Shown piece by piece: positions 33,878 to 45,999 of a DNA stretch of 64,000 nt (position 1 is the stretch's first letter; each line of letters starts with the position of its first letter). The notes below the pieces were generated by a model. It was not told the DNA's origin. It saw only the letters and a list, made by a program, of their open reading frames with translations, and did no database searches. The stretch lies in assembly GCA_051453625.1 (NCBI GenBank), contig JBOZIK010000001.1:108814000-108877999 (forward strand), written 5' to 3'. This stretch comes from Welwitschia mirabilis (lineage: Eukaryota > Gnetophyta > Gnetopsida > Welwitschiales). A program made the translations under genes and the position numbers.

Positions 33878-34517
33878 NNNNNNNNNNNNNNNNNNNNNNN
33901 NNNNNNNNNNNNNNNNNNNNNNNNNNNNNNNNNNNNNNNNNNNNNNNNNNNNNNNNNNNNNNNNNNNNNNNNNNNNNNNNNNNNNNNNNNNNNNNNNNNN
34001 NNNNNNNNNNNNNNNNNNNNNNNNNNNNNNNNNNNNNNNNNNNNNNNNNNNNNNNNNNNNNNNNNNNNNNNNNNNNNNNNNNNNNNNNNNNNNNNNNNNN
34101 NNNNNNNNNNNNNNNNNNNNNNNNNNNNNNNNNNNNNNNNNNNNNNNNNNNNNNNNNNNNNNNNNNNNNNNNNNNNNNNNNNNNNNNNNNNNNNNNNNNN
34201 NNNNNNNNNNNNNNNNNNNNNNNNNNNNNNNNNNNNNNNNNNNNNNNNNNNNNNNNNNNNNNNNNNNNNNNNNNNNNNNNNNNNNNNNNNNNNNNNNNNN
34301 NNNNNNNNNNNNNNNNNNNNNNNNNNNNNNNNNNNNNNNNNNNNNNNNNNNNNNNNNNNNNNNNNNNNNNNNNNNNNNNNNNNNNNNNNNNNNNNNNNNN
34401 NNNNNNNNNNNNNNNNNNNNNNNNNNNNNNNNNNNNNNNNNNNNNNNNNNNNNNNNNNNNNNNNNNNNNNNNNNNNNNNNNNNNNNNNNNNNNNNNNNNN
34501 NNNNNNNNNNNNNNNNN
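33878..34517. other. Assembly gap, 640 N
   Basis: Non-standard length, so probably a sized gap. Confidence 0.98.
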
Positions 34518-35059
34518 TATGTGGTGTTTTAATTTAGTTTTTGCATTACTCTATCTTTTAAAATGTTAAAGAGGTTTTTTAATTGAATTATTATTGTGAT
34601 GTATTGATATGATGTTGATCTTTTAAGAACTTATGAAGTGTAACCTCTAAAGAATTGGAGGTTTAGGAAGGATTTGAACTCTTAGGTTGACTAGTTAATG
34701 CTTAGTAAGGATTATCTTATTTCCATGAAAAATTTAAGTAACTTCTTCATTTAGGATTATACATATTAGAATAGAATTGTTTTCTCTTTAATTTTACCAT
34801 TTTTATCTCCTAAAATTAACTTATTATTTTTCTACATCTTCAAACTTAGGGATGGATAGACAATCTAAGGTTTAATGAGTATCTATGAAACTAATGTTAT
34901 AGTGAGAATGTGGAATAATAGGTTTAGGATTTATACTAAGAGTATCACTCCTCTTAGAAAGTTCTTCTAACTTTTGATTGACTTTATTATTATTAGAGAT
35001 TTTGAAGATATTAATGGATCTAATAGATTATTATGATCATGTTGGTTCATTAGGATTCT

Positions 35060-35435
35060 TTCAATTCTTTGAATTCTTAGCTATGGTCTAAAAAAAACAT
35101 TCATACTTTATTAATTTCTAGGCCTAGAAAGCTACCTCTATACATCATCTATATAAGTTACATATAGTTGAATGAAAGTTCTTTATAAAAAAACTTATAA
35201 CTCTTTCTTGCTTAAACTCATGTTGTAGACATTTAAGAAGTAGATCTTTAAGTATTTTTAGGACGTAGAAGAAGTTTTTACTACACTTTTGATGGAAGTT
35301 CATGATCTCTCATCCAGTGATATTAGTCTTATAACTAAGAAAGAATTTTCTAATAAAACCTTGATTATTTTTAGCTTAGGTAGTGATAAAAATAGGTTTT
35401 AAGGCATATAACTAAGATTTTACCTTTTCTTTAAG
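35060..35435 (-). pseudogene. Gypsy gag capsid core, element L
   Basis: Retrotrans_gag core read on the minus strand: SLKEKVKS, a stop where Trp is expected, LYALKPIFITT, another stop at the Trp position, then FIRKFFLSYKTN, EIMNFHQK, LKILKDLLLKCLQHEF, ISFFIKNFHSTICNLY. This follows the plant Tat/Athila-type capsid layout: LKxxAxxWLxxLxPxSITTW, FLxKFFxxxKTxxLRxEIxxFxQ, (W)ERFKDLLxxCPHHxF, xxFYxGL. Stops fall at Trp and Gln sites. Same family as the gag at 53560-53930. Confidence 0.75.
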
Positions 35436-37060
35436 TGAAAAAAGAAATAAAGTCAATCTAAGTGCATCATATATAGCAAGTCTTTAAGGGATTTTAAAGA
35501 GGATACACTTAAATTTCTTAAGATGTAAGTAAGAATGATGCTTATACTTCAAACCATGAAAATATAGAAGAAGTTGAATAATTACTAGTTTAAAATCAAT
35601 TCTATTAGCATTAAAAGATTAGAGAAAAGGGTGTACATAAATATTATGATTGAAGCTATTATTACAAGGTTCATCTAGTTTGGTTGAATTTGAAGTTACT
35701 TCTAGAGTTTTGAGATTAAGAACCTAATAAAATATTCTATTTTTCTTACAGCCTCTCTTATGAATGGCTTCTATGTCCTAACTACTGATTCATTTTGGAA
35801 TTAATACAGATTTGGTGTAATCTATGATTAGGTGTTCATTCTTAGACTATCAAATGTAAAAACATAGCTAGAAAAAATTACATTTTTGGATGCACACAAT
35901 ACATGAAAAGATTCAAAATAATATAAATGTTTGATTCATGAAATATGAGAAGTTTTAATGTAAGACTCCTATGAAACTAGTGAGGATAGAAGATGGTGCC
36001 AGTAAGTTAGCATAAAATAAATTCAATAAAAAATGGAGATTCATCTCTCAAAATAACTAAGGGATGATAGCTTATTATAGCTAATTGATAGGTAAAGATT
36101 GAATATAAATTTCAAGAATGGTTAATGCATAAATGAAAAACCACAATGTAATGAAATGTAATAAAAAATTGTAAAAATAAAGAATACAAGTACTAAAGCA
36201 CTTTTCTAATTTTTTTTTTGATGATGACCTTCTTAAAATTTTTTATTCAAGTACTTGTTGAAAAAGTAACTTGAGAAAGAGAAGGAAAGAGATAAGAGAA
36301 TAAATGATAGAGAGAGAAGATAAATAGAAGAGAGAATTTTTTAAATTATTTTTCATGATGTTGTTTCTCCAAATCTATAAAAGATCAGTCCCTGTAAAAA
36401 ATTTTGATATATTATTTTAGATAACCTTTAGAAGAAAAGAAATCAAAGAAAAAAAAATTGAAAAAAAAAGAGAAAAAACTAAAAAAAAAAAATTCATTAG
36501 AGTAGGTTCCATCAATCAAGTACTAGGCATGATCAACATCAATCCATTGGTAATAAAAATAAAAGAGAAAAAGAAAAAGACACTAGAAATGGACCACTAA
36601 AAAAAATAAAAAAAGGAAAAATAAAATAAAAGAAAAGAACAAAAAAAAGTATATAAATGTAAATTTTGTACATGCTCTAGAGTAGCTACCACATCACTAT
36701 TTCTAATAATAATGCTAAAAATCTATTCATAGTAAAACCTATCTATGCTTGTATCTATCATTAAAGTATGTTAAATAGTAAGATCATCTTAAGAATACAA
36801 ATCTTATGTGCCCAAAGCTAACTTTTAGCAATAATACTAAAACTTCAGTTTGTAGTATAGTCCCAGTGTCATTCGTTCATAGGAATAGATGTTGTAAGAT
36901 ATCAATAAAGTAAGCATAATGATGCTAATTATACATGATTAAAAATGCATAAAAGATTTAGAAATGGAACATAGCATTAATACTAGCATTATGACTTTAA
37001 GAAAAGCATAAGTTCTATAAGTAAATCTATGTACATTTACTCTAACTCAAGTATAATGAC

Positions 37061-37065
37061 ATAAC
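37061..37065. other. Target-site duplication ATAAC, left
   Basis: ATAAC directly before the LTR at 37066; the same five bases directly follow the far LTR at 52520. Five bases is the usual LTR-retrotransposon target duplication. Confidence 0.8.
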
Positions 37066-38332
37066 TTAAGGATTTAGGACCCTAAAGCAGGAAGGGAGGA
37101 GGTGAGGATTGAATAGAATTAAAAAAAAAAGCTCAAAAGATATATTCACAAGTATTGAATACTAAAAGATATTTGCGTATATGAAATACAAGAATTAATC
37201 TGAAAGAAAAATAACTAAAATGACAAAATATACAAATGATTTATAGTGATTCGGGAAATCCCCTACTCCACTCTCGATGATTAGCTTATACCTAAGCTTG
37301 ATCTAGATCTTTGTTAATCACTTTCTAGGTATTTCAAGTTCACCTATGACCTTCTATAATCAGACTTTTTAAAGGCTCAATTTCAATCTTTAGAGAGAAT
37401 GTTATCTAGTGACAATAGTGTGCTGCAATTCATAGGTTCCACTAGATCTAAAGTACAATAATGATATTGCTACACTACTTAGAATGATAACAAAATTCAT
37501 ATACATATAATGCAAACTAATTGACCAAGTACTGATGATCACAAAAGATGTTTGTTTATTTTTGGTTAAATAGAAGATGTGCTAAAAAGTGATACAATAA
37601 TTTTGACTACTGATAAATATATACTACTAACAAATATATAGAAGAAACATTTTAGGATTTTACAAGTAAAATAAATTTTTTAATGGATAAAAATGGAAGA
37701 CCAAACAAATAAAAAAAACCCATTTTCATCATGACCAGTTGATCCTTGAAAATGTTTGATCAACTTCATTAGGTATCATCCTAAATTTGATCATCCCCAT
37801 TTTCTTCTGGTTGACACAAATTTCTTACATCTTCATATCTATTTGAACTCTTAGGATTTAATTGATCCCATATCTAGTTAACTGTAGTTTGATCCAATTG
37901 ACCCCATATGTAGAAAAATATAGAACAACATTTTTAGCTTAAGTCCGATTAACTCCTCAGGTATCTAGTCGACCCCTTACTAAAAAAGATGAAAACATTT
38001 TATTATAGGTCTAGTTAACCCCTTAAGAATCTAGCAAACCCTTGATGATTAGATATGAGAAATTTATTGCATAGATCTAGTAGACTCCTTAGGAATCTAG
38101 TCAACTCCTTAGTAATACATCTTTAATAGTTTTTAATATAGGTTTGATTAACCCACTAAGAATTCCATTAATTTTTTGAGGGATTGAAACTTGTTAGGTT
38201 TAGATAAGATTTGTGATAAATGTATGCAGCTTCCAACCTACTAGGATTAATATTTTTTGTAAGAAATACATAATGTTTTACTATATCAAAAAATGATAGT
38301 TTGACATTAACTTGGCAATATATAACTTAATA
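37066..38332 (-). mobile_element. Copia LTR-a (outer 3' LTR)
   Basis: 1267 bp, aligned along its length with LTR-b and LTR-c. Its low end abuts the target duplication; its high end reads TAACTTAATA where LTR-c has TAACTCAACA (minus-strand TGTTGAGTTA), so the terminal TG has mutated. Carries repeated AGTCGACCCC-like motifs. Confidence 0.85.
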
Positions 38333-38400
38333 ATATCCCCATTTTACATTGATGGAAAACTATATTTAGTTAAAAATATTAATTGAAAGATTCCCCCTTA
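38333..38400 (-). other. Polypurine tracts next to LTR-a
   Basis: Minus strand AAAATGGGGATAT at 38345-38333 (mutated main tract) and TAAGGGGGAATC at 38400-38389. A third, AAAAGGGGGAGAAAT, lies near 38763-38749. Multiple tracts are a Sirevirus trait. Confidence 0.65.
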
Positions 38401-39129
38401 GATAATACCCATTAAATTTGCAAAGGATTATTGAGCATGTATATCAAATTAAGCATTTAAAATGGTTTTCCAAAAAGAGCAATACGTATAAATAATTTAA
38501 AGTATAGTTCATAGGATATGTAATATTTATTAATAGATGTGATAAAAAAAATGGTTCATATTAAATGTATTATGCATTAATAGACAAAACAAATAATGCC
38601 ACATGCATTTATATTACTTAATTTTAAGTAGTGCAATAGAAATATGCTCATAAGGGCAATTACAAATGAGAGAAACTGAGAAGTACTATTAGAAAAAAAC
38701 TGATAATATCTAATACCAATTAATAAAAAATAAAAATACAACTATTATTTCTCCCCCTTTTAACATTAATAACAAAAAAGAAAAAATTGAAAATAGCCAA
38801 CACAATTGAAAATAATAGAAAAAACAACAACCCGATTAGATTCTTATTCTTCTTCTTCAGAATTTAGGTCTTCTTATTCCTCTTTTTCTTTGTTCATCTT
38901 TTGAGTAGAGCTACTGACTTCTTTTGAAGTGTTCACTACCTTGTACCCTATTGTAATGAGAGCCTCTTTCATATGCCTTGTGTGGAAATCCAACATCTTC
39001 AGGTATGAAGGAGTTTCTTTAGAAGAGGCTTACTTAGGAGAAGGAGACTTGGAAGATTTCTTAGATCTAGTAAAAATATACATGTGGGACAAAGTTGTAT
39101 GTCCAATGATAGACATAGGAGTTAAAGTT

Positions 39130-40300
39130 TCTAACTTTGGATGCAACTAGACTCTAAAGTGATGACAAATGTTGGTGATTAAAATAGAGCAAGAAAGAGC
39201 TCTAGTTTTGTGATACTCAAACTAAGAGACTATGTTTTTTAGCATAATGGCAAAAGCATCAATAGCATATTCAGTTCTCACCAAATACAATAAGTAGGCT
39301 CTATAATTAGAGGTCTCATGACGATGACCTACCAAAGGTAAGAAATTATAAGTAAAAACCAAATGCAAAAATTAGTACTTTGGGGTAAGGTAGGATGTGG
39401 AGAGGGTGGTTTTCCACTGATGAAACTTACCACAGAGCTTGCTGATGACCTTTTCCTTATCCTCCATAAAATCATGAAGGGGCTAAAACTCCTCATAATC
39501 TCCTCTAGGAAGATTTGTGAGGGAGGAAAAGGGTTGTTAGGGTAAAAGAGTCAACATCAAAAGAGGCATTACAATAAAATATTCGAGTGAGAAAAGGAGA
39601 GGCTAACCTTGAGACATCAAGAAAATAAGACAAATCAAGCTCATTTANNNNNNNNNNNNNNNNNNNNNNNNNNNNNNNNNNNNNNNNNNNNNNNNNNNNN
39701 NNNNNNNNNNNNNNNNNNNNNNNNNNNNNNNNNNNNNNNNNNNNNNNTATGCAACTGGACTCTAAAATGATGACAAATATTTACAATTAAAACAAAGTAA
39801 TAAAAAGCCCTAGTTTTGTAATACTTAAATTGAGAGACCATATTTTTAAGCATAATGGTAGGAGCACTAATAGAATAACTAGTTTCTACTAAATACAACA
39901 AGTAGATTCTATAGTTAGAGGTCTCATCACGATGACCTATTAAAGGTAAGAAATTGTATGTAAAAACCAAATGAACAAAGTGATACTTTTGGAGTAAGAT
40001 ATGAGGTAAAAAGGGTGGTCTTCTACCAAATAAATTTACCATATAGCTCCCTATAACCTTTGCCTTATCCTCCATGGAATCATGTAGGGGTGAAATCTCC
40101 TCATAATCTCCTTTAGGAATATTTGTAAGAAAGGAAATGAGATCTATAATAACCCTAATCCTTTCCCTAGAACAAGGGTTAATATCATAGAAGAGTTAGT
40201 ATCAAAAGAGGAATTACAATAAAACATTTAAGTGAGGAAATGGTAGACTAACCTAGAAACATCATGAAAATAAAAAAAATCAAGCTTATTCAGTAATCTT
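39130..40300. repeat. ~610-bp tandem duplication across a gap
   Basis: 39136-39647 and 39748-40270 align throughout (GATGCAACTRGACTCTAAA, GAGGTCTCATSACGATGACC, AAGGTAAGAAATT, GGTGGTYTTC, CATTACAATAAAA segments), with many differences, so they are not one sequence assembled twice. Confidence 0.85.
39648..39747. other. Assembly gap, 100 N
   Basis: Placeholder-length gap at the junction of the two 3' ORF copies. Confidence 0.98.
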
Positions 40301-40894
40301 ATCACATCTCTAAGTTTCCTAAGCTCCTCAAAAGCAATAGGCTTTTTTGGCAGATAGGCTTCTTTTCAAACTTTTTTATGAACTTGTCTAGAGCTTTTCT
40401 GATATTATAGACTAAAAATATCTTGGATCGTTTCTTACTAGCTTCTTCTAATATCTTCTTAAGGGATCCTCTACCATTTTAAAGTACATGACACTTCTCG
40501 AAGACAAAAAGACTTGAGAAAGACAACTAGATTTGAGAGAAAAACAAGTGAACTTGTGTGAATGGAAAAGATTAGGGCTCTACATGATTCTATATAAAAG
40601 GGTGATTAAGTTAGATTTAAGGAAAAAAGATTAGATCCACCATATTATCTCTCATACTATAACCCTATAGGTCTAGTTGATGAAGTTATGATCTAGTCGA
40701 TCTAATGAAACTTGAGTCATAGAAAATTCTAGGTTCAGTTGACCTCGTCTTTAAACTAATCGGCCTAACTAGATTTAGATTGATCTAGAAAAGATTAAAT
40801 GACTAGATGAAAATGTGATTGACCAAATTCTTCTTTAGATTTGATCAACTAAATGCAAGATCTAGTTGACCATTCTACCTTTAGTCAAAGAATG

Positions 40895-43800
40895 GAGAGA
40901 TAATCCCAAGTTCATTCTAAATTTTTAAAAAGTTTTTAAAGTTCAGGGATTCGGTAAAAACATTAGTAAGTTGTCTATCAGTGCTAACAAATTTTATTAA
41001 ATATTATCTTTTTTATTTTATCTCTAAGGAAATGATGTCTTAATTCAATATGTTTAATTTGAGAATGTTTAATAGGGTTCTTTGAGATATTAATTATACT
41101 TCTGCTATCACAAAAGATTATAACTTATTGAAAACTTACTTCAAAGTTTTTAAACATTTTCTTTATCTAAATAAGATTAGTACAATAACTTCCTATTTCT
41201 ATATACTTTGCTTCTACTATGGAAAGAAAGATAAAGTTTTGCTTTTTACTTGCTCATCTTACCAAGCATGATCTTAGAAGAAAATAATTTTCACTAGTGA
41301 TTTTTCTATTATCTCTAAATCCAGCCTAGTCGACATCACTAAAAATTGCAAGATTAAAGGATGTTTTTGTAGGATATCATAATCCATATTCACTTGTGTC
41401 TTTTCTGTATCTTATGATTCTTTTGATAACTTAAAGGTGTGATTCCTTTGACTAAGTTTTATAACTAGCACATATGAAAAACTAAATATTATATTATCTC
41501 TACTTCTGATTAGATATAATAGACTTCCTATTATGATTCTATAAAGTTTTTGATCCATATATTTTTCATGTTTACTAAGACTAATCTTATAGGAAGTTTA
41601 CATAGGTGTGTCAGTTGATTTTGCATTCTTTAGTTTAAATCATTTGATCAAATCCCTTGAAGACTAAGAAACATATAAACTTCACCAAGTATACTCATTT
41701 CAAAATGTGTTGTTATAATGCTAGTGAGTTCGTTTGAGAGAAATTCATTTGAGGATCCAAAAATATGTCATCTACACAGATTTAAATGATAACAAAGTCC
41801 TCTTTTATATTTTTGATAAATAATGTTTGGTTCATGGCTCCATGAACATAACCATTTTCATTGAGAAATGTAGCTTGTTTTTCATACTAAGCCCTTGGAG
41901 GTTGTTTTAATTTATACAAAGCCTTTTTGAGCCTATACATATGGTTTGGTTTATATAGATCTATAAAACCTTAAGATTGTTACACATAAACTTCTTCATT
42001 AAGATTTCCATTTAGAAAGGCACTTTTCACATCTATTTGATAATCTTTAGTGTTCATAAAGGCTACATAAGATATAAAAATTATAATACTATTTAGTATT
42101 ATAACTAAAGAAAAAGTATTATCTATATCTATTCTTTCAATTTGGTTGTATCCTTGGGCTACTAATCTTATGTTGTTCTTAATTATATTAATTTGTTTAT
42201 CACACTTGTTTTTAAAATTTCATTTTATTCTAATAACATTTTAGTCTTTTGGTCTTTCAACAAGTTTTAACACATTATTTCTTTTAAATTATTGAAGTTC
42301 ATCTTGCATGATCATCATCCATTCTTTAAGAGATTATGCTTCTTCAAAAATTTTAGGTTAAATTAGAGAGATATAATAAATGTGGGAACAAAAATTTTTA
42401 AGATAGTTTCTTATTTAAATTTTTGAGCTAACATTTCCAATGATGAATCCTAAAGGATGATCTTTTAGCTCTGTAAACTTTATTAAAATCACCTCTTGCA
42501 TTGACTCTTCTTCCTTTTCAGTTGGAACTTCTTTTGTTGTGGAAGTACTTAGAGTTAGATTTCCTTCACCAGTTAAAGAAATATATCTTATTGTAAACTC
42601 ATCTATTTATACATTCTTCCACTGTTAGGCTTCATTTGTTGAACACCTGATAGGCTCTACTTCTAGTTGAGTATTCTAAAAAGATTGCTTCATTAGCTTT
42701 TGAATCAAATTTGCTCAAGTGTGCTCTATAATTTAATACAAAATACTTACTTCCAAAGACTTTAAAATATAAAAGATTTAGTTTACTTCTTTTTCAAGGC
42801 TCATATGGCATTTTAGTAATGCCTAGTCTTAGGTAGGCTCCATTTATAATATAGCAAGCAATGCTTACTACTTTAACGTATAGAGTTTTAGGAACTTTCT
42901 TATCATTTAACATTGTTCTAGTCATTTCTTAAAGGACTCAATTATTTTACTCAGTAATTCCATTTTGTTGAGGAGTATTTAGGGCTGAGAATTAATGTTA
43001 TATATCATTATCTACATAGTACTTTTTAAATAGATGATTTTCATATTCTCCTTCATGATCAGTTCTAATTTTCTTTGATGATGTATCCTTTCTCTCTTTA
43101 GATTTTATTGCAAATTTCAATACAAATTTTATAAGTTTCAGCTTTATTTCCTAAGAAAGCAACCTAAGTAATTCTAGAGTAGTTATCAACAATAGTTAAG
43201 AAATAACATTTTTCTTCTAGACTTTTTGTTTGAGGTAGATCCACCACATCCATTAGAATAAGTTTAATACTTTTATGAGAAGTTCTATCTTGTTTCCCTT
43301 TTTGACATGAATTACAAAGCTCATATCTTTCAATGTTAATCTTAGGGATTCTTTTCACAATTTCTGTTTTGATAATTGTTTTGAGATGATCATAATTTAT
43401 ATGTCCTAATCATTGGTTTCATATATCTTTTTGATTTACATGATAAAAATAACATACCGATAAAGAATTTTCAATATTGTAAACATTGTCTATTCTATTT
43501 GTCCTAAGAAGAACATCATTCATTNNNNNNNNNNNNNNNNNNNNNNNNNNNNNNNNNNNNNNNNNNNNNNNNNNNNNNNNNNNNNNNNNNNNNNNNNNNN
43601 NNNNNNNNNNNNNNNNNNNNNNNNNNNNNNNNNNNNNNNNNNNNNNNNNNNNNNNNNNNNNNNNNNNNNNNNNNNNNNNNNNNNNNNNNNNNNNNNNNNN
43701 NNNNNNNNNNNNNNNNNNNNNNNNNNNNNNNNNNNNNNNNNNNNNNNNNNNNNNNNNNNNNNNNNNNNNNNNNNNNNNNNNNNNNNNNNNNNNNNNNNNN

Positions 43801-44312
43801 NNNNNNNNNNNNNNNNNNNNNNNNNNNNNNNNNNNNNNNNNNNNNNNNNNNNNNNNNNNNNNNNNNNNNNNNNNNNNNNNNNNNNNNNNNNNNNNNNNNN
43901 NNNNNNNNNNNNNNNNNNNNNNNNNNNNNNNNNNNNNNNNNNNNNNNNNNNNNNNNNNNNNNNNNNNNNNNNNNNNNNNNNNNNNNNNNNNNNNNNNNNN
44001 NNNNNNNNNNNNNNNNNNNNNNNNNNNNNNNNNNNNNNNNNNTCTAACTTTGCACTTTTTACTATAACAAATAATTTTGTATATTTTATCACAAATTTGA
44101 CTAATACTAAGTAAATTATGCTTAAGACCATTTACATATAATACTTCATTAATCTCAAGCATGTTACGTCCATTGATGCTTCTAATTCCTTCAATCTTTA
44201 CTCTTCCATTATCATCAAATGTAACTTCTTTTTAAAATCATTAAAATGTTAAAATATTAACTTTTCACCTATCATGTGTTAAGAGTAATCACTATCCAAG
44301 TACTAGTTAGTT
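40895..44312 (-). pseudogene. Ty1/copia pol remnant: protease, integrase, RT, RNase H
   Basis: Minus strand. Protease: YLDSDYS then HMIGE near 44312-44280 (family YLDSGCSRHMTG; the DSG Gly is Asp). Then VLYVNGLKHNLLSISQ (44140-44090), the 518-N gap, and an open piece at 43358-43164 with CNSCQKGKQ and FLTIVDNYSR, the end of the gag-pre-integrase zinc finger and the integrase start. Integrase also shows IRTDHEGEYEN (about 43072-43040) and TPQQNGITE (about 42977-42951). RT: VKSAFLNGNLNEEVYV (42034-41984), RLKKALYKLKQPPRA, and CVDDI with both catalytic Asp intact (VDD at 41775-41767). RNase H ends with FVSTDRQLTNVFTESLNF near 40990-40940. Order PR-INT-RT-RH is diagnostic for copia. Several stops and frameshifts. 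Confidence 0.9.
43525..44042. other. Assembly gap, 518 N
   Basis: Sized gap inside copia pol, between the protease end and the pre-integrase zinc finger. Open frames crossing it are artefacts. Confidence 0.98.
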
Positions 44313-44899
44313 CCATTTGATACCTTAAAAGTTGTTTGGATTAAAATACTTTTCAAATTATTAGCTCTTACCCACTTAGTCCTTTTGGACTATTGTGATA
44401 AACATCCTCTTGGGATAAATTTAAAAGTAAAAGTACTAATACAATTTGAAAAGAGAATTAACTTTGTAGCATTCTAAAATAATCTAGAATGACCTAATTT
44501 TTCATAAAAATGACATGTAATCTCTGACACATAATTAGTTTTTCTATGTTACTTGATTTGAATCATTTCGAAGCTTTTGAGAGACAAATCCAATACCTTT
44601 TTTGTTATGAACTAGTCTTTATATTTTAAGCATCTGTTATAATTTATTTAAACTACTTGAAGATTTATTTACAACATGAGATAAGTTTTTTACCTCTTGA
44701 GTACATTTGTAGTTTTTGGTTTAAACCATTCTATACTTTGTCTCTAATTCATCATTTTCCTTAGTTAGAATCTTTACTATCTTATTTAGATCATTGATAC
44801 ATTTCATCAATTTTTTACATTCTAAGTAAAGCTTTTCACAGTGTCTTCAAACTCCTTTTAATCTTATTTAATGATATCTAGATCATCTAGTTCTAATGA

Positions 44900-45933
44900 G
44901 TAAGGAATGTTCTTTATAAGAGGAACTATTGCCATGAAAGAAAGTCTTTAGACTTCATCTGACTCTTGGATTAAGCTATTATCATCTTCTTGATCTATAT
45001 TATCCCATGTAGTAATGAAAGATGATGTCTTTGATTTCCTCTGATCTTTTCTATTGTTTGAACATGTGTTTGTAACATGTATATAATCCTTACAAGCATA
45101 GCCTCGGATCTTCTTTTCTTTTTGTGATCTCTTTAGAATTTGAAATGGCTTTTCTTTAATCCTATACTTGGTTAATATTCTTTCTTTCTTTTGCATAAGA
45201 ACATTTTGATCTTCTTGCTAAAAGAATAATCTGATCTTTGTCAAGCTCTTCATCTAATTTTTTAGATCTATATTCTTCCTACATACTTTTTAAAGCAAGA
45301 CATTTCTTTTTATATTTAGAAAATTTCAACTCATAAGTTTGAATATTACCTTAAAGTTTCTCTAGCACTATTTGATTGATGTTTTTGCTTTCTTCAATGG
45401 CTGTGACCTTTGGCTCAATGTGTTTTGTGAAAAATCTTAGAACTTTTTGAACAACCTTCCCTTCATTCATTCTCTCTTCTAGACCTGTTATAGAATTTAC
45501 AATATCTATCAGTCTAGAAAAGAATTCTTAAAGAGTCTACTCCTGTTATAAGATTTACCTAGTTTACAAAGGATGTTTCTTCATGTGCTGTGTTAAGAAT
45601 ATCCCAAGATTCTTTGGCATGTTCATAGTTCATGATTCTTTTGGATTTATCTTTACATATTACCAAAAAAATAGCATTAAGAGCATGGAATCTAAGGTAG
45701 CCTAGCTTTATCGGTGGAGGTCCATTGATCTTAAGATTTTTTTACCACTATGGTGATTTGATTTATATTAGTCTTAGAAAGTGTAGGAATGATGTATCCA
45801 TTGTAGGTTACCTCCTCTTTGTCTATATTTAAGAATCTAAGAAATATTCTCATATAGGCCTTACAATGGCATAGTTCATCCCATCAAATATGGGTTGTCT
45901 TCTAGTAGAAAATCCATTTGAAGAATTAATCAT
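44900..45933 (-). pseudogene. Ty1/copia gag remnant, left element
   Basis: Starts MINSSNGFSTRRQPIFDGMNYA at 45933, 53 bases past the PBS; P(I/V)FDGxNY is the standard copia gag opening. Fragments such as TLSKTN and UBN2-type segments follow. The zinc knuckle near 45110-45060 reads GYACKDYIHVTNTC: the first Cys of CX2CX4HX4C is Gly, while the right element keeps it. An open piece (45196-44948) spans the knuckle and an acidic Ser-rich tail ending NSLIQESDE. Frameshifted in several places. Confidence 0.8.
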
Positions 45934-45985
45934 ATGTAGGGTTTAGAAGTTTAAATTTATCAGGATCTACCAATGGCTCTACCTT

Positions 45986-45997
45986 GCTCTGATATCA
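45986..45997 (-). other. Copia primer binding site, left element
   Basis: Minus strand TGATATCAGAGC, one G-to-A change from TGGTATCAGAGC (initiator-Met tRNA), two bases from LTR-b. Confidence 0.85.
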
Positions 45998-45999
45998 AA

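Larger units (their letters stand above)
34518..37065 (-). mobile_element. Gypsy element L, leader and gag
   Basis: Minus-strand element paralogous to 53450-55800: leader (37065 to about 35800, including an A/G-rich stretch on the plus strand at 36430-36660), then gag. The leader is cut at 37065 by the copia block, and its continuation is found at 52526 after the block. Downstream of gag, towards 34518, the sequence is too decayed to read and enters a gap. Confidence 0.6.
38840..40620 (-). pseudogene. Sirevirus-type 3' ORF remnant, duplicated around a gap
   Basis: Located between RNase H and the 3' LTR. The clearest piece (40075-39748) carries RDETSNYRIYLLYLVET and IMLKNMVSQFKYYKTRAF, then HHFRVQLH; the pattern of a charged xxN(Y/F)xxxYLLYxx stretch followed by a conserved xIMxxMxxxxxxKxRxLxxxxLIxxIxxHFxVxL stretch resembles the putative plant transposon protein family found as extra ORFs in plant LTR elements. 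Its role is not established. Upstream pieces include FEELRKLRDVIRLLNK (about 40330-40280). A second, partial copy at 39647-39000 repeats the same region across the 100-N gap. Confidence 0.55.

Noticed and set aside
33856-34569. 237- and 220-residue ORFs
   Set aside because: Almost entirely N.
38929-39545. Plus-strand ORFs with plausible composition
   Set aside because: Antisense to the copia 3' ORF, whose motifs are on the minus strand.
43486-44067. Plus- and minus-strand ORFs of about 200 residues
   Set aside because: Mostly the 518-N gap; only the minus-strand ends carry copia sequence.
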